64,000 nucleotides of DNA from an uncultured Aquimarina sp. (GCF_947492405.1 NZ_CANLMP010000001.1:620001-684000); one strand, 5' to 3'. Numbered from the stretch's first letter, positions 50,582-60,564 are shown. Notes: generated by a model not told the origin, from the letters alone. Translations and numbers: made by a program.

Positions 50582-53500
50582 ATGAGTTTTAATTCACACA
50601 AAAATAGTAAAGAACAAGGTTTACCTCAAGTAACCACTTTTCAGTTTAGTAATGATGCAGTAGGACAAATAAAAGATAGCGTTAATCTTTTTACCGGAAC
50701 AGCAAACATTCCGATTAACATTGCTTCTTTTCCTGGTCGAAAAGATTTAGATGTGAACATTGGTATTATGTATAATAGTAATGTGCAAAACAGTGTTAAA
50801 AACTGGAATTTACTTAATCCAACCGGAATATTAGGATTGGGTTGGGATATGTCTTTTGATAAAATCTCAGTAAATAAAAATGGAAGTGGGTCTACATCTT
50901 CTAATGAATATTATTTATTAAATAATGGTTCTGGTAACCAGTTGATTCAGGATGGGATTCTTCCTAATAAACCATCAGATATATTATTATTTCAGTTAAG
51001 GAATTTTGAGTTTTGGGATATTAGTTATGATAAAACGAATGAGAAATGGACTATAATAAAAGAAGATGGTACAGTTCATATTTATGGAGATAAGAATAGT
51101 GGACGTAATACATTGCAATATGGTGTAGCATGGGGAAACTGGCTAGGAGCTACATCAGTATTAAGTGGTCAGGAACAATATGTTAGTTCTTGGAATTTAT
51201 CTGAAATCAGGAACTCTTGGGGAGAAACCATTCTATACTCGTATGATAATGTCGAAGTTAGTGTTGGAGATAAAAATGGATTAAAATATACACAAGCATC
51301 TTATATTAAAACCATTCACGATAGTTTCAATAGAACTATTTCTTTTCACTATGGAGAAAAATTTGGAGCTAATAATATAGGGAGTCAAAATATTATTGAA
51401 TATAAAGCTTCACATACACAAAAAGATACACCAAATGCTTATCAAGATCAATTCGAAACACGATTTCTAGATTATATAGAGGTTTATAACAATATAGATA
51501 TCCTTCAATTTTCGATTTTGTTTGAATATGATTTTATCAATTTGGGAAACAGTAGTCAGAATACAATATATCCATTGATGTGGAAACGTGTTTTAAAAGG
51601 TTTTTGGCAAGTACAACCTACAGGAAGTTCACTCCCTGGAATTGAATTTGATTATTATGACAAAGTTCAGGACACATATCCCGGAGCATTAAAAAGCATC
51701 CTATATCCGCAAGGGTCTAAAGCCGTTTATACGTATAAAGATCAAGCATTAAATACAGCTCGCAACGTTAAATTAGACAGTCCTATCGCAGGAGCAACAC
51801 CAAGAGTATGGTTTGGATCAGATTATACAGTAGTAACTTGGTATCATAAAACGACTAAAAAATTAATCGTAAAGGTTCATACTTGGTCAGGTAATTGGAT
51901 AGATTTTCAATTAAATAGCGACGATCCTTCTAACCATTATTTTGATAATGTAGACTTTGATATTGATACGTTAGGCGTTATTACTAAAAAAGATTTTATC
52001 GGTATATATTTTACCGAGAAAACGAAAAAACAACTTCAACTGTTTTTATATCGACGTAATCCAGAAAATTTTGGTGTATTTAATTTAACAAATGTTCCTG
52101 AATATTTTCCACTTAAAACAGATACATCAAAAGTTAGTATTGAATCTGGAAAAGATTTTGTAATAGTAGCTAGTAAAGAAATAACTACCAACCCAATAAC
52201 GGCTTTTCAATGGGATTGGAAACAAAGAATTTGGAGTATCTCTCCGTCTAATCAACAAGGAGGAATTTCGATTCTTTTACCATCACCAGCAGATGTAGCA
52301 AAGGCTACCGATATAAAAATTAATGCGAGAGATAATTATTATATAGCTACTTTTTACAATAGTAATACTAAGTTATTACAATTTCAATTGTTTCACTATA
52401 ATGGCAATAATGTATGGAGTAAAAGTGCTTTATACAATACACCAAATGTTACTATTTACCAAAATCCATCGGAAGGCTTGGATTTTGCATTTAATATTAC
52501 ATTAAATAGCTCTTTTGGTGTTGCTACATATATTACCAATCAAACAACTACAGAAGTAGATTATACACTTAGAATTTTGCAATGGGATAAAAACTTTAAT
52601 TTATTAAGTCCAGGTAATCCATTACTTAATAATTATAAGTCACCAATTGTTAATGGAAAATCACAATTTCAATTATTCAATACATTATTAACTGATGCTC
52701 TAGTAGCAAATAATCCTTATTTAAATAGATACACTGGTGGTTTAGGAAATAGTAATAATCCAGTAAATTGGAAACAAATTTCATTTATTACCAAAAATGA
52801 TGAGATTGTAAGTTTTGCAGTAGGACAAGATATCTCTACAATCTCTAAAGAACAAGGAACAATAAATACAAATCGATATTTCCAGTTTAACCCTAACAAT
52901 GGTACTTGGGGGATTGAACAAAGTTTGCCATCAACGGGAAAAAATGTTACAATAAATGGTAATTACATGACTGCCGGTAAAGATATTTTTTATCAAAATA
53001 CAGATGGACAATGGATCAAACAAGAACAACAACTTACTAATTTAGGAGCTACAGAAACGGTACAGAATCGAGGATCAGTGTATATCGCTTATCAAGATAG
53101 TACAGATAATAATGCACAAACATATTTTGCTACTCCTTTAAATAGTGTACCCGGTTCTCCTGTAAAATTACCGCTAACTGCGGGAGGTAGTGGTCAAAAA
53201 ATAATGGTAGATCAAGAAACGGTAAGACCCGGAACTTTATTAGCGGGGATTAATTCTTTTGTAACATTTCCTTCGGATCAAGATTTCGATACAGCAACTT
53301 CCATTGCTTTATATAAAGTAGTAGATAGAAAAGCAACAGATATAGTCCAAGTACAACCAGTATCTTATATTGAAATTTCTAATGGTTCGGATTCAGAAGA
53401 AGAATACTATCAATCGTATGATTACGCACGATCAGCGCAGTCTATAATTACATATGATAGCCGTTCTGGTTTAGCACAATTTCCAAAAGTTACTGTTTTT

Positions 53501-56500
53501 ACAGGAACTAAGATTCCTGATGTATCATTAACCACAAATGGAATAACAATCAGCTATTTCTCTAACGGAGTGGCAACACAAAACGAAATCCCATACAACA
53601 ACTGGATTTATAATTATAATCAATTATTAAATGGTGCTTTACTACAAAAAGTACAATATGATAAAGATGGTAATTTGGTTACAAAAGAAACCAACTATTG
53701 GAAAATATTTAGCAACGATGTAGTTCAAAAAAGATATCTATACAGCGCTTTTTTTAGGTTAAGTAAATCGGTTACGGTTAGAGATGGTGTTAGTCAAACT
53801 TCTAGCATAACATATTATCAGGATCTAGGATTACCCATGAATAGCGTAACTACTTATTTTGATTCTAATGGCGTAGAAAAAACCATTACAAGTGAGAAAA
53901 AATATGCTATTCAGGTTTCTGAATATGAAACAGCCATGAAGCAAAAACACTTTCTTAATGCTATCGTGCAAGAATCTGTTGCTGTAACAGGAAAGGATGG
54001 CGTTAAAAAATATATAAATTCTAAAGTAGTTACCTGGAAAAATTGGTCAGATACTAATGAATGGAAATGGTCAGCCTATCAAAATTATGATTGGTTGGAT
54101 AATTCGCAAAATAACCCTGTTTTTGATTTTTCTCTTAAGAATAGTAATTCAGATTGGTTAAAGAAACAAGAAGTTATTACCAGAGGTATATTCGATACCG
54201 TCGATGAAATGATGAATGTCGATGGTGTGAGTTCATCATATATTTATGATAAAAGTGGTCAATTTCAGGTTGCAGAATTTATAACAGCTAGTAGAAAAGG
54301 TGAAGAAGCTTCTTTTTATAGTTTCGAAACATATGAAGAATCAAATGGATGGGAAATTGATTCAAATGCATCTATAATTCCAAATACTATAGATAAAACT
54401 GTTGATGCCAGAATAGGTGTTTCATCCTTAAAAATAGCTAAAGGAACAGGAATTAAACGACAATTTACTCCAACGAATCAAGAACAAGATTATGTGTTTT
54501 CTAGTTATGTGAAATTACCAGATACTTTCGATAAAAATAAAGGAGAAGCTAATTGGGTTATAACCTTTAGTATTAATGGTACTCCTGTAAGGAAAAATAT
54601 AATCTTACCCTTTGGAGAAACAGTAGGTTCCTGGCAATATGTTTATTGTATATTAAATTTAAAAGATTACAATCCAGCTGGGACTTCTAAATTAATAACA
54701 GTAACAATAAAAGCACAAAATGATAATTCAGATAACGCAATACTAATAGATTGTTTACGATTTTCGCCATTACAAAGTCTTTTTTCTGCTGTTTCAATAG
54801 ACACAAAAGTTAATTTGATAAATGAAAGTTTAGGCTCTAATGGAGAGGTAAGAAGTAAGTTTTTTGATAATTATCAGAGAGTCATGGCTACAACTAGTTT
54901 TTCTGATGAAACAACTTCAATGGCTACAAATTATTTTTCTAGAATAGGTAATTATAATAAATATGCAGCTATAGACCCAAACAATAAACTTAAAGTATTA
55001 TCAGCTGGAGGAGGTCCAGCACTTTCTTTTACAAAAGGAAATCAGTGGAAAGAATTTTGGACACCAAATAATGAATCTGATTGGCAAGTAGAAAATTCAA
55101 TGCTGAAATTTACTCATTCATCATCAGAAGGTACATTAACATATAAAGAAGAAATGACCAATAATTATGGAGTTATGTTAAACCTATCTCCATTAGAAGC
55201 AATTAATGAATCTCTGGGAATAAAAATTGGAAATCAGTATACGGTGAAATGGAATCCATCTGCAGGTGATTGGCAATTACTAGATGGGAATAATCAAATT
55301 TTACAACAAAAAAATAGTAATACAATTGCTATAAATACAACTGCTTCTTCAAAAAAAACAAATAATACTTCTATCTTAAAATCGAAACTATTAAGATCAG
55401 GTTTACATTTAAACCCAGAAGTGAATGCAATTGATGAAGAAAACAATGGGATATATGATGAAAAATATAATAGGTATTATGCAGTTGACTCCTCATCTGA
55501 TGGCACGAGCGTTAATAATTTAGAGAATCAATGGTTTTTATTGGTTAATAAAAATAGTATTTTATTTTTCGCTGATGGGGCTCTTATATTTAATTATGTA
55601 AGCGATACAGAAATTTCAGGTAAAGCATCATTATTCGCAAATAATACAATAGGAATACATAGTTTATTAACCTCATTTGATAATTTATCTACGTTAACTT
55701 TTGTTAATGCAACGGGTAACGATATTCAATCACAACTATTAGATAATACTAGAATGACAGTTGTAGAGAACATCTATAATAATCTAGGATTGATAATAGC
55801 TAATACAAAACCTGCATTCGTAAAAGCGAATCAAAAGAATCAAATATTCGCATATTCCAATGATTTCGCAATGTATAATCCACAAAATGGAATTATAAGC
55901 GGACTCGTTTCTGACTTTTATCCTGATGATAAGGGATATCCATATTTTGGATACAATTATGAACGCTCTCCATTAAATAGAATAGTAGAAAAATCGATGC
56001 CAGGAGTATCATATAAGTTGGGTACAAATACTCAAAAATTCAAGTATGAAGCTAATACAGGAGAATTAGGATTACCTATTGGGGAGTATTTCAAAACAAC
56101 TACTATCGATCAAAATGGAAATGAATCCTATTCGATAACAAATAAACGACAACAAGAGGTTCGAAGAGTAAGCCAAAAAGATGCTAGTGAAGAGATTATC
56201 TCTGCAGTGTATTATGATGAATTAGGTAATCCAATAGCAATGCATACGCCAAATGCTATGATCGAACAAAATAATAGCGAAAACTGGATAAATTATAGTA
56301 CTTATAACTTTATCGGTCAATTAATTACTACAAAATCTAATACAAGTGGCACAACTGAATTGATTTACGATCGGGCTAATAGATTACGATTTAGACAAGA
56401 TGAGGAAGCTAAAAAAGAAGGGAATTATCAATATTACAAATATGATAGCTCTGGTAGAATTATCGAAACAGGTTATGTAACAGGCATATGGAATCGCAAT

Positions 56501-58861
56501 GATTTACAAGATAAAGCAAATAACAACCCAGACTATCCTGCTAATTTGAATACGTGGAGATTAAAGACGTTGTACGATTATAATGGTACAGATAGTCCTT
56601 TTCAAATTGGCCAGCTAGTACAGACAGTAAATAATCATTCAGACAACGGAATTGCTGATGTAGAAGAAAATTTCTTATATGATGTATATGGAAATGTGAT
56701 CTCCAGAAGTCAAAAAGTACTGGAATTTGAAGACGAGTATTTTACAACAAATTTCGAATACAACAATCTAGGAGGAATACTGCGAATTGATTATCCGGTA
56801 CAGAAAAGTAAAACGGCATATAGTGTTTACTATGCCTATAATAGCATAGGACAAATAGAAGGGATAAGTAATTCTCCAACATCTAAAAATACGATTGCTT
56901 CATATACATATAATCCTGCTGGGAAACCGGAACAAGAGATTTTGTACCCTAATGGTAGTAATCCTGTGACAAGAAATTATGGTTATAATTCTCCTGTTTG
57001 GTTAGATGCTATGAAAGATGTTGGAAATAATACGGATCAAATTTTTAAAGAAACATTAAAAACAGATGCTAGTAGTAATAGCGGACCAAAATATTTCAAC
57101 GGACAACCAGCCGAAATTGCTTTTCAATATCCAAAAGATGTAAAAGCAGGAGCTACATATACTAATTGGTATAATAGCCTTAATGCTTTAGAAAAAGTAG
57201 ACGAAATAAGTGATCACGTATCTCCTAAAATAAGACTGTATGATTTTGATAATAATGGTAATTTTGATACAATAGCTATAGATGCAAATACATATAAGTT
57301 CATATCAGAGCCTGATAAAGGAGATCGTCTTCAGAAAGTAGATAATAGTGTTACTAATGAGTCTTTATTCAATCTTTCCTATAATCAGAATGGATCCGTA
57401 CATCTTTATACTGCATCAGGAGCAGATGGACATGTACCACAAAATCTTTCTTTTAAGTATGATGCAGGGAATAGGATGACTTCTAAGATAGAAAATTTAG
57501 CTAGTTCTGTAGATTTCAATTTTTATTATAATAGTTCTAATGATAGAGTGCTGAAGCAAGAAATATCTGGAACAACGATCGAAAAAACCACATTATATGT
57601 TAAAAGTTTATCAGGTAATCCTTTAGTTCAAATAACAAGAGAACAAAATAAAGAGGATAGTTTGTATATAGTGTACGGTCCAATTGGGATTATATCTTTT
57701 ATTAAAAATAATAAAGAATTTACTACACTAAAAGATCATTTAGGTTCTGTAAGAGTTATTCTAGATGATAAAGCAAATGTGGCTGCTGCTTATGATTATG
57801 ATATATATGGAAATGTAGAAATATTAACAGAACCGGAGCAAGGTTTCTTCCCTTATTTGTATACGAGTCAGGAATATGATTTAGAGTTAGGGATATACAA
57901 TTACAAAGCAAGGTTTTATTTTAGTAGAATAGGTCGTTTTGGGGTTGTAGATAATTATAATCAATTTTTTAGCCCATATATCTATGCAGGCAATAGTCCT
58001 GTAGTCTATATAGATCCATCAGGAAATTTTTCTATTGGTAATTTCTTTTCTGCTATCGGAGGAGCTATCATAGGAGCTTTCGAAATTTTAATTGGTGTTG
58101 CTATTGATGCAGTTGCAGGTGTACTCGAAGTCGTTACTGGTGGTTTATCAACTCCAGTAAGTATTGGTCTTGCTGCATTAGCAGGTGGTTTTATTGGATC
58201 AGGAGTTAGTGCAGTATCTTATTCTGCGGTAAGTTTGATAACCAATGAATTTAGTTGGAAAGAATATGGAATAAATACAGCTATTGGATTTGTAGCGGGA
58301 GCAATAACAGGTGGTTTTGGAGCAGCAGGAGCGATTGCTGCAGAAGCTGCAACAGGAGTTAAAGCTGCTGCAGAAGCAGGACAAGCTGTGAGTACGTTAG
58401 CTAAAGTAGCCAATGCAGGTATAAAAGCTGGATTTGCAATTACCGGAGCCGAAATCGCTGGTGTTTCGTCCACATTGATTAATAATGGAGCACATGGTAA
58501 TAGCTTAACCACTGGTCTTGATGAAGTATTGGTTAAAGGTGTTTTAAGTTCTACTTTATCCTGGGCTATTCCTGGAATAGATTATAAAGCAGGATGGGGA
58601 AATCTTTTTAAAAGAATCTCGGCAGGTGTTGTTAAATCCGAAGGAATAGGAGTTTCTATTCAATTAGGATCTAATGCTGTACAAGGTAAAAACCTAGATA
58701 CTGGATTAATGAATACTGTAATTAAAGGATTTGTAAGCGGAAGCATAGGATCCTTAGGAACAAAGTCATATGCTAAAGAGAAAACAACAAGCGAACTTAA
58801 TTTTATGGGAGCACGAGCTCCACAAAATCAAATTCCGGATGATGGTATTATTAGACTTTAG
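50582..58861 (+). CDS. Giant RHS/YD-repeat protein (2759 aa)
   Basis: DSVNLFTGTANIPINIASFPGRKDLDVNIGIMYNSN N-terminus; YD-type repeats; core end YLYTSQEYDLELGIYNYKARFYFSRIGRFGVVDNYNQFFSPYIYAGNSPVVYIDPSGN. Confidence 0.9.
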   Translation: MSFNSHKNSKEQGLPQVTTFQFSNDAVGQIKDSVNLFTGTANIPINIASFPGRKDLDVNIGIMYNSNVQNSVKNWNLLNPTGILGLGWDMSFDKISVNKNGSGSTSSNEYYLLNNGSGNQLIQDGILPNKPSDILLFQLRNFEFWDISYDKTNEKWTIIKEDGTVHIYGDKNSGRNTLQYGVAWGNWLGATSVLSGQEQYVSSWNLSEIRNSWGETILYSYDNVEVSVGDKNGLKYTQASYIKTIHDSFNRTISFHYGEKFGANNIGSQNIIEYKASHTQKDTPNAYQDQFETRFLDYIEVYNNIDILQFSILFEYDFINLGNSSQNTIYPLMWKRVLKGFWQVQPTGSSLPGIEFDYYDKVQDTYPGALKSILYPQGSKAVYTYKDQALNTARNVKLDSPIAGATPRVWFGSDYTVVTWYHKTTKKLIVKVHTWSGNWIDFQLNSDDPSNHYFDNVDFDIDTLGVITKKDFIGIYFTEKTKKQLQLFLYRRNPENFGVFNLTNVPEYFPLKTDTSKVSIESGKDFVIVASKEITTNPITAFQWDWKQRIWSISPSNQQGGISILLPSPADVAKATDIKINARDNYYIATFYNSNTKLLQFQLFHYNGNNVWSKSALYNTPNVTIYQNPSEGLDFAFNITLNSSFGVATYITNQTTTEVDYTLRILQWDKNFNLLSPGNPLLNNYKSPIVNGKSQFQLFNTLLTDALVANNPYLNRYTGGLGNSNNPVNWKQISFITKNDEIVSFAVGQDISTISKEQGTINTNRYFQFNPNNGTWGIEQSLPSTGKNVTINGNYMTAGKDIFYQNTDGQWIKQEQQLTNLGATETVQNRGSVYIAYQDSTDNNAQTYFATPLNSVPGSPVKLPLTAGGSGQKIMVDQETVRPGTLLAGINSFVTFPSDQDFDTATSIALYKVVDRKATDIVQVQPVSYIEISNGSDSEEEYYQSYDYARSAQSIITYDSRSGLAQFPKVTVFTGTKIPDVSLTTNGITISYFSNGVATQNEIPYNNWIYNYNQLLNGALLQKVQYDKDGNLVTKETNYWKIFSNDVVQKRYLYSAFFRLSKSVTVRDGVSQTSSITYYQDLGLPMNSVTTYFDSNGVEKTITSEKKYAIQVSEYETAMKQKHFLNAIVQESVAVTGKDGVKKYINSKVVTWKNWSDTNEWKWSAYQNYDWLDNSQNNPVFDFSLKNSNSDWLKKQEVITRGIFDTVDEMMNVDGVSSSYIYDKSGQFQVAEFITASRKGEEASFYSFETYEESNGWEIDSNASIIPNTIDKTVDARIGVSSLKIAKGTGIKRQFTPTNQEQDYVFSSYVKLPDTFDKNKGEANWVITFSINGTPVRKNIILPFGETVGSWQYVYCILNLKDYNPAGTSKLITVTIKAQNDNSDNAILIDCLRFSPLQSLFSAVSIDTKVNLINESLGSNGEVRSKFFDNYQRVMATTSFSDETTSMATNYFSRIGNYNKYAAIDPNNKLKVLSAGGGPALSFTKGNQWKEFWTPNNESDWQVENSMLKFTHSSSEGTLTYKEEMTNNYGVMLNLSPLEAINESLGIKIGNQYTVKWNPSAGDWQLLDGNNQILQQKNSNTIAINTTASSKKTNNTSILKSKLLRSGLHLNPEVNAIDEENNGIYDEKYNRYYAVDSSSDGTSVNNLENQWFLLVNKNSILFFADGALIFNYVSDTEISGKASLFANNTIGIHSLLTSFDNLSTLTFVNATGNDIQSQLLDNTRMTVVENIYNNLGLIIANTKPAFVKANQKNQIFAYSNDFAMYNPQNGIISGLVSDFYPDDKGYPYFGYNYERSPLNRIVEKSMPGVSYKLGTNTQKFKYEANTGELGLPIGEYFKTTTIDQNGNESYSITNKRQQEVRRVSQKDASEEIISAVYYDELGNPIAMHTPNAMIEQNNSENWINYSTYNFIGQLITTKSNTSGTTELIYDRANRLRFRQDEEAKKEGNYQYYKYDSSGRIIETGYVTGIWNRNDLQDKANNNPDYPANLNTWRLKTLYDYNGTDSPFQIGQLVQTVNNHSDNGIADVEENFLYDVYGNVISRSQKVLEFEDEYFTTNFEYNNLGGILRIDYPVQKSKTAYSVYYAYNSIGQIEGISNSPTSKNTIASYTYNPAGKPEQEILYPNGSNPVTRNYGYNSPVWLDAMKDVGNNTDQIFKETLKTDASSNSGPKYFNGQPAEIAFQYPKDVKAGATYTNWYNSLNALEKVDEISDHVSPKIRLYDFDNNGNFDTIAIDANTYKFISEPDKGDRLQKVDNSVTNESLFNLSYNQNGSVHLYTASGADGHVPQNLSFKYDAGNRMTSKIENLASSVDFNFYYNSSNDRVLKQEISGTTIEKTTLYVKSLSGNPLVQITREQNKEDSLYIVYGPIGIISFIKNNKEFTTLKDHLGSVRVILDDKANVAAAYDYDIYGNVEILTEPEQGFFPYLYTSQEYDLELGIYNYKARFYFSRIGRFGVVDNYNQFFSPYIYAGNSPVVYIDPSGNFSIGNFFSAIGGAIIGAFEILIGVAIDAVAGVLEVVTGGLSTPVSIGLAALAGGFIGSGVSAVSYSAVSLITNEFSWKEYGINTAIGFVAGAITGGFGAAGAIAAEAATGVKAAAEAGQAVSTLAKVANAGIKAGFAITGAEIAGVSSTLINNGAHGNSLTTGLDEVLVKGVLSSTLSWAIPGIDYKAGWGNLFKRISAGVVKSEGIGVSIQLGSNAVQGKNLDTGLMNTVIKGFVSGSIGSLGTKSYAKEKTTSELNFMGARAPQNQIPDDGIIRL

Positions 58862-59019
58862 TGTTTTGTTTAATTACAGCAATCTATTTAACGAATTTTG
58901 TTTTCCTATTAAATAAATAATAAAAGTAAAATAGTTTTAATCTAATAAATTCTACATGATAATGATAGAACATATGAATGTTTTTATGAACTAGAATATT
59001 AAATCCAAAAGAGAATAGT

Positions 59020-60120
59020 ATGATAAATGCCACTATAGATAAACCAAATCATATAGAATATACATTTATAGAACCTATTTATGAGAAAGATGTAAATCAT
59101 AGAACAAAGGATTTTTATTTAAAAATCACTAAGACTAATGAAGTGCAAAAGTTAGAAATCCGTTCATTTACTAAAATCCCTGAGCATGGTTTTTGTCTGG
59201 CAGGATGTTATATTCAAGATATTCCTGACCATAGCCCAGATATATACTATGTACAGAACGATGAACCTATAGTTTCGTGTATTATCCTATTGACTTTTAA
59301 TGATAGATTTGTATACAATTTTTTAATTCCTTCTATTGTCAATAATACCACTATTCCTTATGAAATCATTATTGTATATAACGGCAGTAATGTCAATTTA
59401 GAGTTGTTTGAAGACTTTACTATTATAGAATCCGAAACAGGATGTGTATCAAAAGCGTACAATATCGGTGTAGAAAAAGCAAGCGGAAAGTATATAGCCA
59501 TATTTCATGATGATTGTTTAATAACTAATTATCAGTGGCATGATGTAATGCTACGTAAACTTCAAAAAGATACTTTGGCTGTAAGTACGGAAGTTATGTA
59601 TAATGAGATGTTTGATTTTCATTTTTTAAAAGGAACACCATTAGTAATGACAGCGGATCATTATAAAACGATAGGAGGGCACGACGAGTTTTACTTTGCA
59701 GGTATTGAAGATGTAGATTTTTCATATCAAATGATAAAAAAAGGATGGAAAATTGATAAGGTTGTAATGCCTTATAAGCATTTTAATGGTATGAGTACGG
59801 TTATATTATTAAACGATCAACCTGAATTAATAAAAATATTGTTTGGATATTGTTTAATTCCAGAAAATGTTATCGAAGAATGGAAAACTAAAGTCATGAG
59901 TTTTTCGGACATAATGCCTTTAATTCAGAAGGTAAACGGAGAAAACTTAAAGTATTTCTATAAAAAAAACACATTTGTTTCGGACAAGGATAAAAGACAA
60001 TACATGGCTTCATTAACAACTGCAGATTTCCCCGCTTTATTCTCCATACACAAAGTATATAAAGAATGGCTCACAAAACAATTCACATCGATCCCATGCA
60101 AGGTAAGTAATCAATGTTAA
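59020..60120 (+). CDS. GT2-like glycosyltransferase
   Basis: VSCIILLTFNDRFVYNFLIPSIVNNTTIPYEIIIVYNGSN, GVEKASGKYIAIFHDDC, FYFAGIEDVDFSYQMIKKGW. Confidence 0.78.
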   Translation: MINATIDKPNHIEYTFIEPIYEKDVNHRTKDFYLKITKTNEVQKLEIRSFTKIPEHGFCLAGCYIQDIPDHSPDIYYVQNDEPIVSCIILLTFNDRFVYNFLIPSIVNNTTIPYEIIIVYNGSNVNLELFEDFTIIESETGCVSKAYNIGVEKASGKYIAIFHDDCLITNYQWHDVMLRKLQKDTLAVSTEVMYNEMFDFHFLKGTPLVMTADHYKTIGGHDEFYFAGIEDVDFSYQMIKKGWKIDKVVMPYKHFNGMSTVILLNDQPELIKILFGYCLIPENVIEEWKTKVMSFSDIMPLIQKVNGENLKYFYKKNTFVSDKDKRQYMASLTTADFPALFSIHKVYKEWLTKQFTSIPCKVSNQC

Positions 60121-60139
60121 ATTCAGGGTTTATAGCATA

Positions 60140-60155
60140 TAAAACAAGTGTTTAT
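60140..60155. promoter_or_regulatory. Shared dyad operator candidate, copy 3 (upstream of 91-aa gene)
   Basis: TAAAACAAGTGTTTAT; TTGTAATGTA block follows at near-identical spacing as in copy 1. Confidence 0.55.
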
Positions 60156-60288
60156 ACGTAATCATAAGACTAATATTCGACTTAACTTGTAATGTAAATC
60201 ATAACTAATTACAGTTCTTTTTTTAAGAATAAAAATACGTATTAGTATGATTTTTTATGAACGAATAATTAACTAAAACATATCAATT

Positions 60289-60564
60289 ATGTCTGATTCA
60301 AAAACTTTTAATGGAGTAAGTACTTCAACTTGGGAATGTGTAAAAGAAACTAGTTTAAAAGAACATGGAACAATTTATGCTCCTCCAGGAGCTAATAAAG
60401 GGACAGCAAAAACAAGTACAATTGTGGGTGATGTTGTTCTAAGTTTTGATTTTGATCCAACTAAGGAGCGTGTTGCTTATACGATTATAAAAAAACCTGT
60501 GTTAGCACCAAAAAGTGAAATATGGAGTGGAATTGAAGATACTATAAAAGGATGTGCAACGTAA
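60289..60564 (+). CDS. Small orphan protein (91 aa, two Cys, no signal peptide)
   Basis: Clean ORF with its own upstream region; NGVSTSTWECVKETSLKEHGTIY...IWSGIEDTIKGCAT. Confidence 0.65.
   Translation: MSDSKTFNGVSTSTWECVKETSLKEHGTIYAPPGANKGTAKTSTIVGDVVLSFDFDPTKERVAYTIIKKPVLAPKSEIWSGIEDTIKGCAT

Noticed and set aside
58199-58512. Cys/Ser- and Pro/Ala-rich minus-strand ORFs (58199-58384, 58219-58512) as possible immunity gene
   Set aside because: Antisense shadow of the Gly/Ala-rich RHS tail; no independent start context
50582-58861. Calling the RHS protein a T6SS effector or Tc-toxin C component
   Set aside because: No PAAR/VgrG or TcA/TcB-like genes in the window and no recognised toxin motif in the tail
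45131-60564. Calling the locus a cyanobactin or lanthipeptide RiPP cluster
   Set aside because: No YcaO, LanM/LanB, PatA/PatG-type protease or clear precursor cleavage motif seen
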